From positions 314-6,007 of the forward strand of contig DATC01000048.1 of the NCBI GenBank assembly GCA_002504495.1: 5,694 bases of DNA, given 5' to 3'. The stretch is from Methanomassiliicoccaceae archaeon UBA537. Its GTDB lineage: Archaea; Thermoplasmatota; Thermoplasmata; Methanomassiliicoccales; Methanomethylophilaceae. Both the position numbers and the translations under genes were made by a program. Of the stretch, positions 5,541 through 5,694 are shown piece after piece; the stretch's first letter is position 1; every line of letters begins with the position of its first letter. Under the pieces are notes generated by a model. The model worked only from the letters and a program-made list of their open reading frames with translations, was not told the origin of the DNA and did no database searches.

Positions 5541-5546
5541 GGAGGG
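5541..5546 (+). promoter_or_regulatory. Shine-Dalgarno GGAGGG fixing the start at 5553
   Basis: GGAGGG ends 6 nt before the ATG at 5553, an ideal distance, and favours this start over the internal ATG at 5586. It lies inside a 7-codon reading frame (5533-5556) whose TGA overlaps the ATG as ATGA. Confidence 0.7.
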
Positions 5547-5552
5547 CGAAAG

Positions 5553-5694
5553 ATGATATCCTATGGGAATGCAAGGCGTTCCGCTATGATCGGCAACAGC
5601 GATTTCAAGAAGCTGCGCGACAGGAACGGATACTACGTGGACAAGACCGCCCTCGTCGATGCGATCTACAGTAAGGAGATGGAGGTCTACCTCT
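5553..5694 (+). CDS. AAA-ATPase-like protein (PF09820-type N-terminus), 3' end outside window
   Basis: Forty-seven codons are visible before the window edge. IGNSDFKKLRDRNGYYVDKT (residues 13-32) followed by ALVDAIYSKEMEVYL is the characteristic opening of the AAA-ATPase-like family (PF09820), in which the conserved YVDKT precedes a beta strand and a P-loop in an RPRRFGKS-type context. Full-length members usually also carry a C-terminal PD-(D/E)XK nuclease-like domain (DUF1703). Neither the P-loop nor that domain can be seen here. Such genes are often multicopy in gut bacteria and archaea; their function is not settled. It has its own TATA box, leader and Shine-Dalgarno, so it is independent of the upstream operons. 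The gene is cut by the window, not broken in the sequence seen. Confidence 0.78.
   Translation, partial: MISYGNARRSAMIGNSDFKKLRDRNGYYVDKTALVDAIYSKEMEVYL

Overview
The window reads as a chromosomal segment of a moderately GC-rich archaeon. Supporting signs are an archaeal-type Nop5 (C/D box RNP core protein), a TraB-family protein, a flavin-dependent thymidylate synthase (ThyX), TATA-like boxes about 25-31 nt before start codons, and a methionine-salvage-type isomerase paired with a class II aldolase. I infer a euryarchaeon of the Thermoplasmata/Methanomassiliicoccales type, perhaps gut-associated because of the AAA-ATPase-like gene at the right edge. No rRNA or methanogenesis marker is present, so this placement is tentative.

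Layout. Two three-gene operons face each other. The left one (+ strand, 202-2903) is mtnA, a FucA-like class II aldolase gene, and nop5, with 1-nt gaps between genes. The right one (- strand, 5134-2929) is dapB, a short TraB-family gene and thyX, with a 5-nt gap and then a 4-nt ATGA overlap. They converge with 25 bp between the nop5 and thyX stops. After an intergenic stretch of about 420 bases, a third unit begins on the + strand: the 5' end of an AAA-ATPase-like gene, cut by the window edge at 5694.

The most striking feature is not a gene. Bases 1-179 reappear, inverted, at 5163-5340 (about 89% identical by hand alignment: 18 substitutions, 14 of them transitions, and one 1-base indel). These arms bracket both operons. 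The inner end of each arm carries the TATA-like box of the adjacent operon, so mtnA and dapB appear to be driven by two copies of one promoter module, both probably giving leaderless or nearly leaderless mRNAs. Each arm contains inverted GATGAAC...GTTCATC half-sites just upstream of the TATA-like box. A third, more diverged copy of the promoter core lies at 5360-5392 before a 26-codon ORF. A separate perfect 16-bp palindrome sits at the predicted transcription start of the AAA-ATPase-like gene.

Functionally, MtnA and the aldolase fit salvage of 5'-deoxyadenosine or 5'-methylthioadenosine by-products of SAM chemistry to DHAP and a short aldehyde. DapB belongs to lysine/diaminopimelate synthesis from aspartate semialdehyde, ThyX makes dTMP, and Nop5 serves rRNA 2'-O-methylation. 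If the shared promoters mean co-regulation, SAM-related salvage, an aspartate-family pathway, thymidylate synthesis and rRNA modification would be controlled together. That link is inference.
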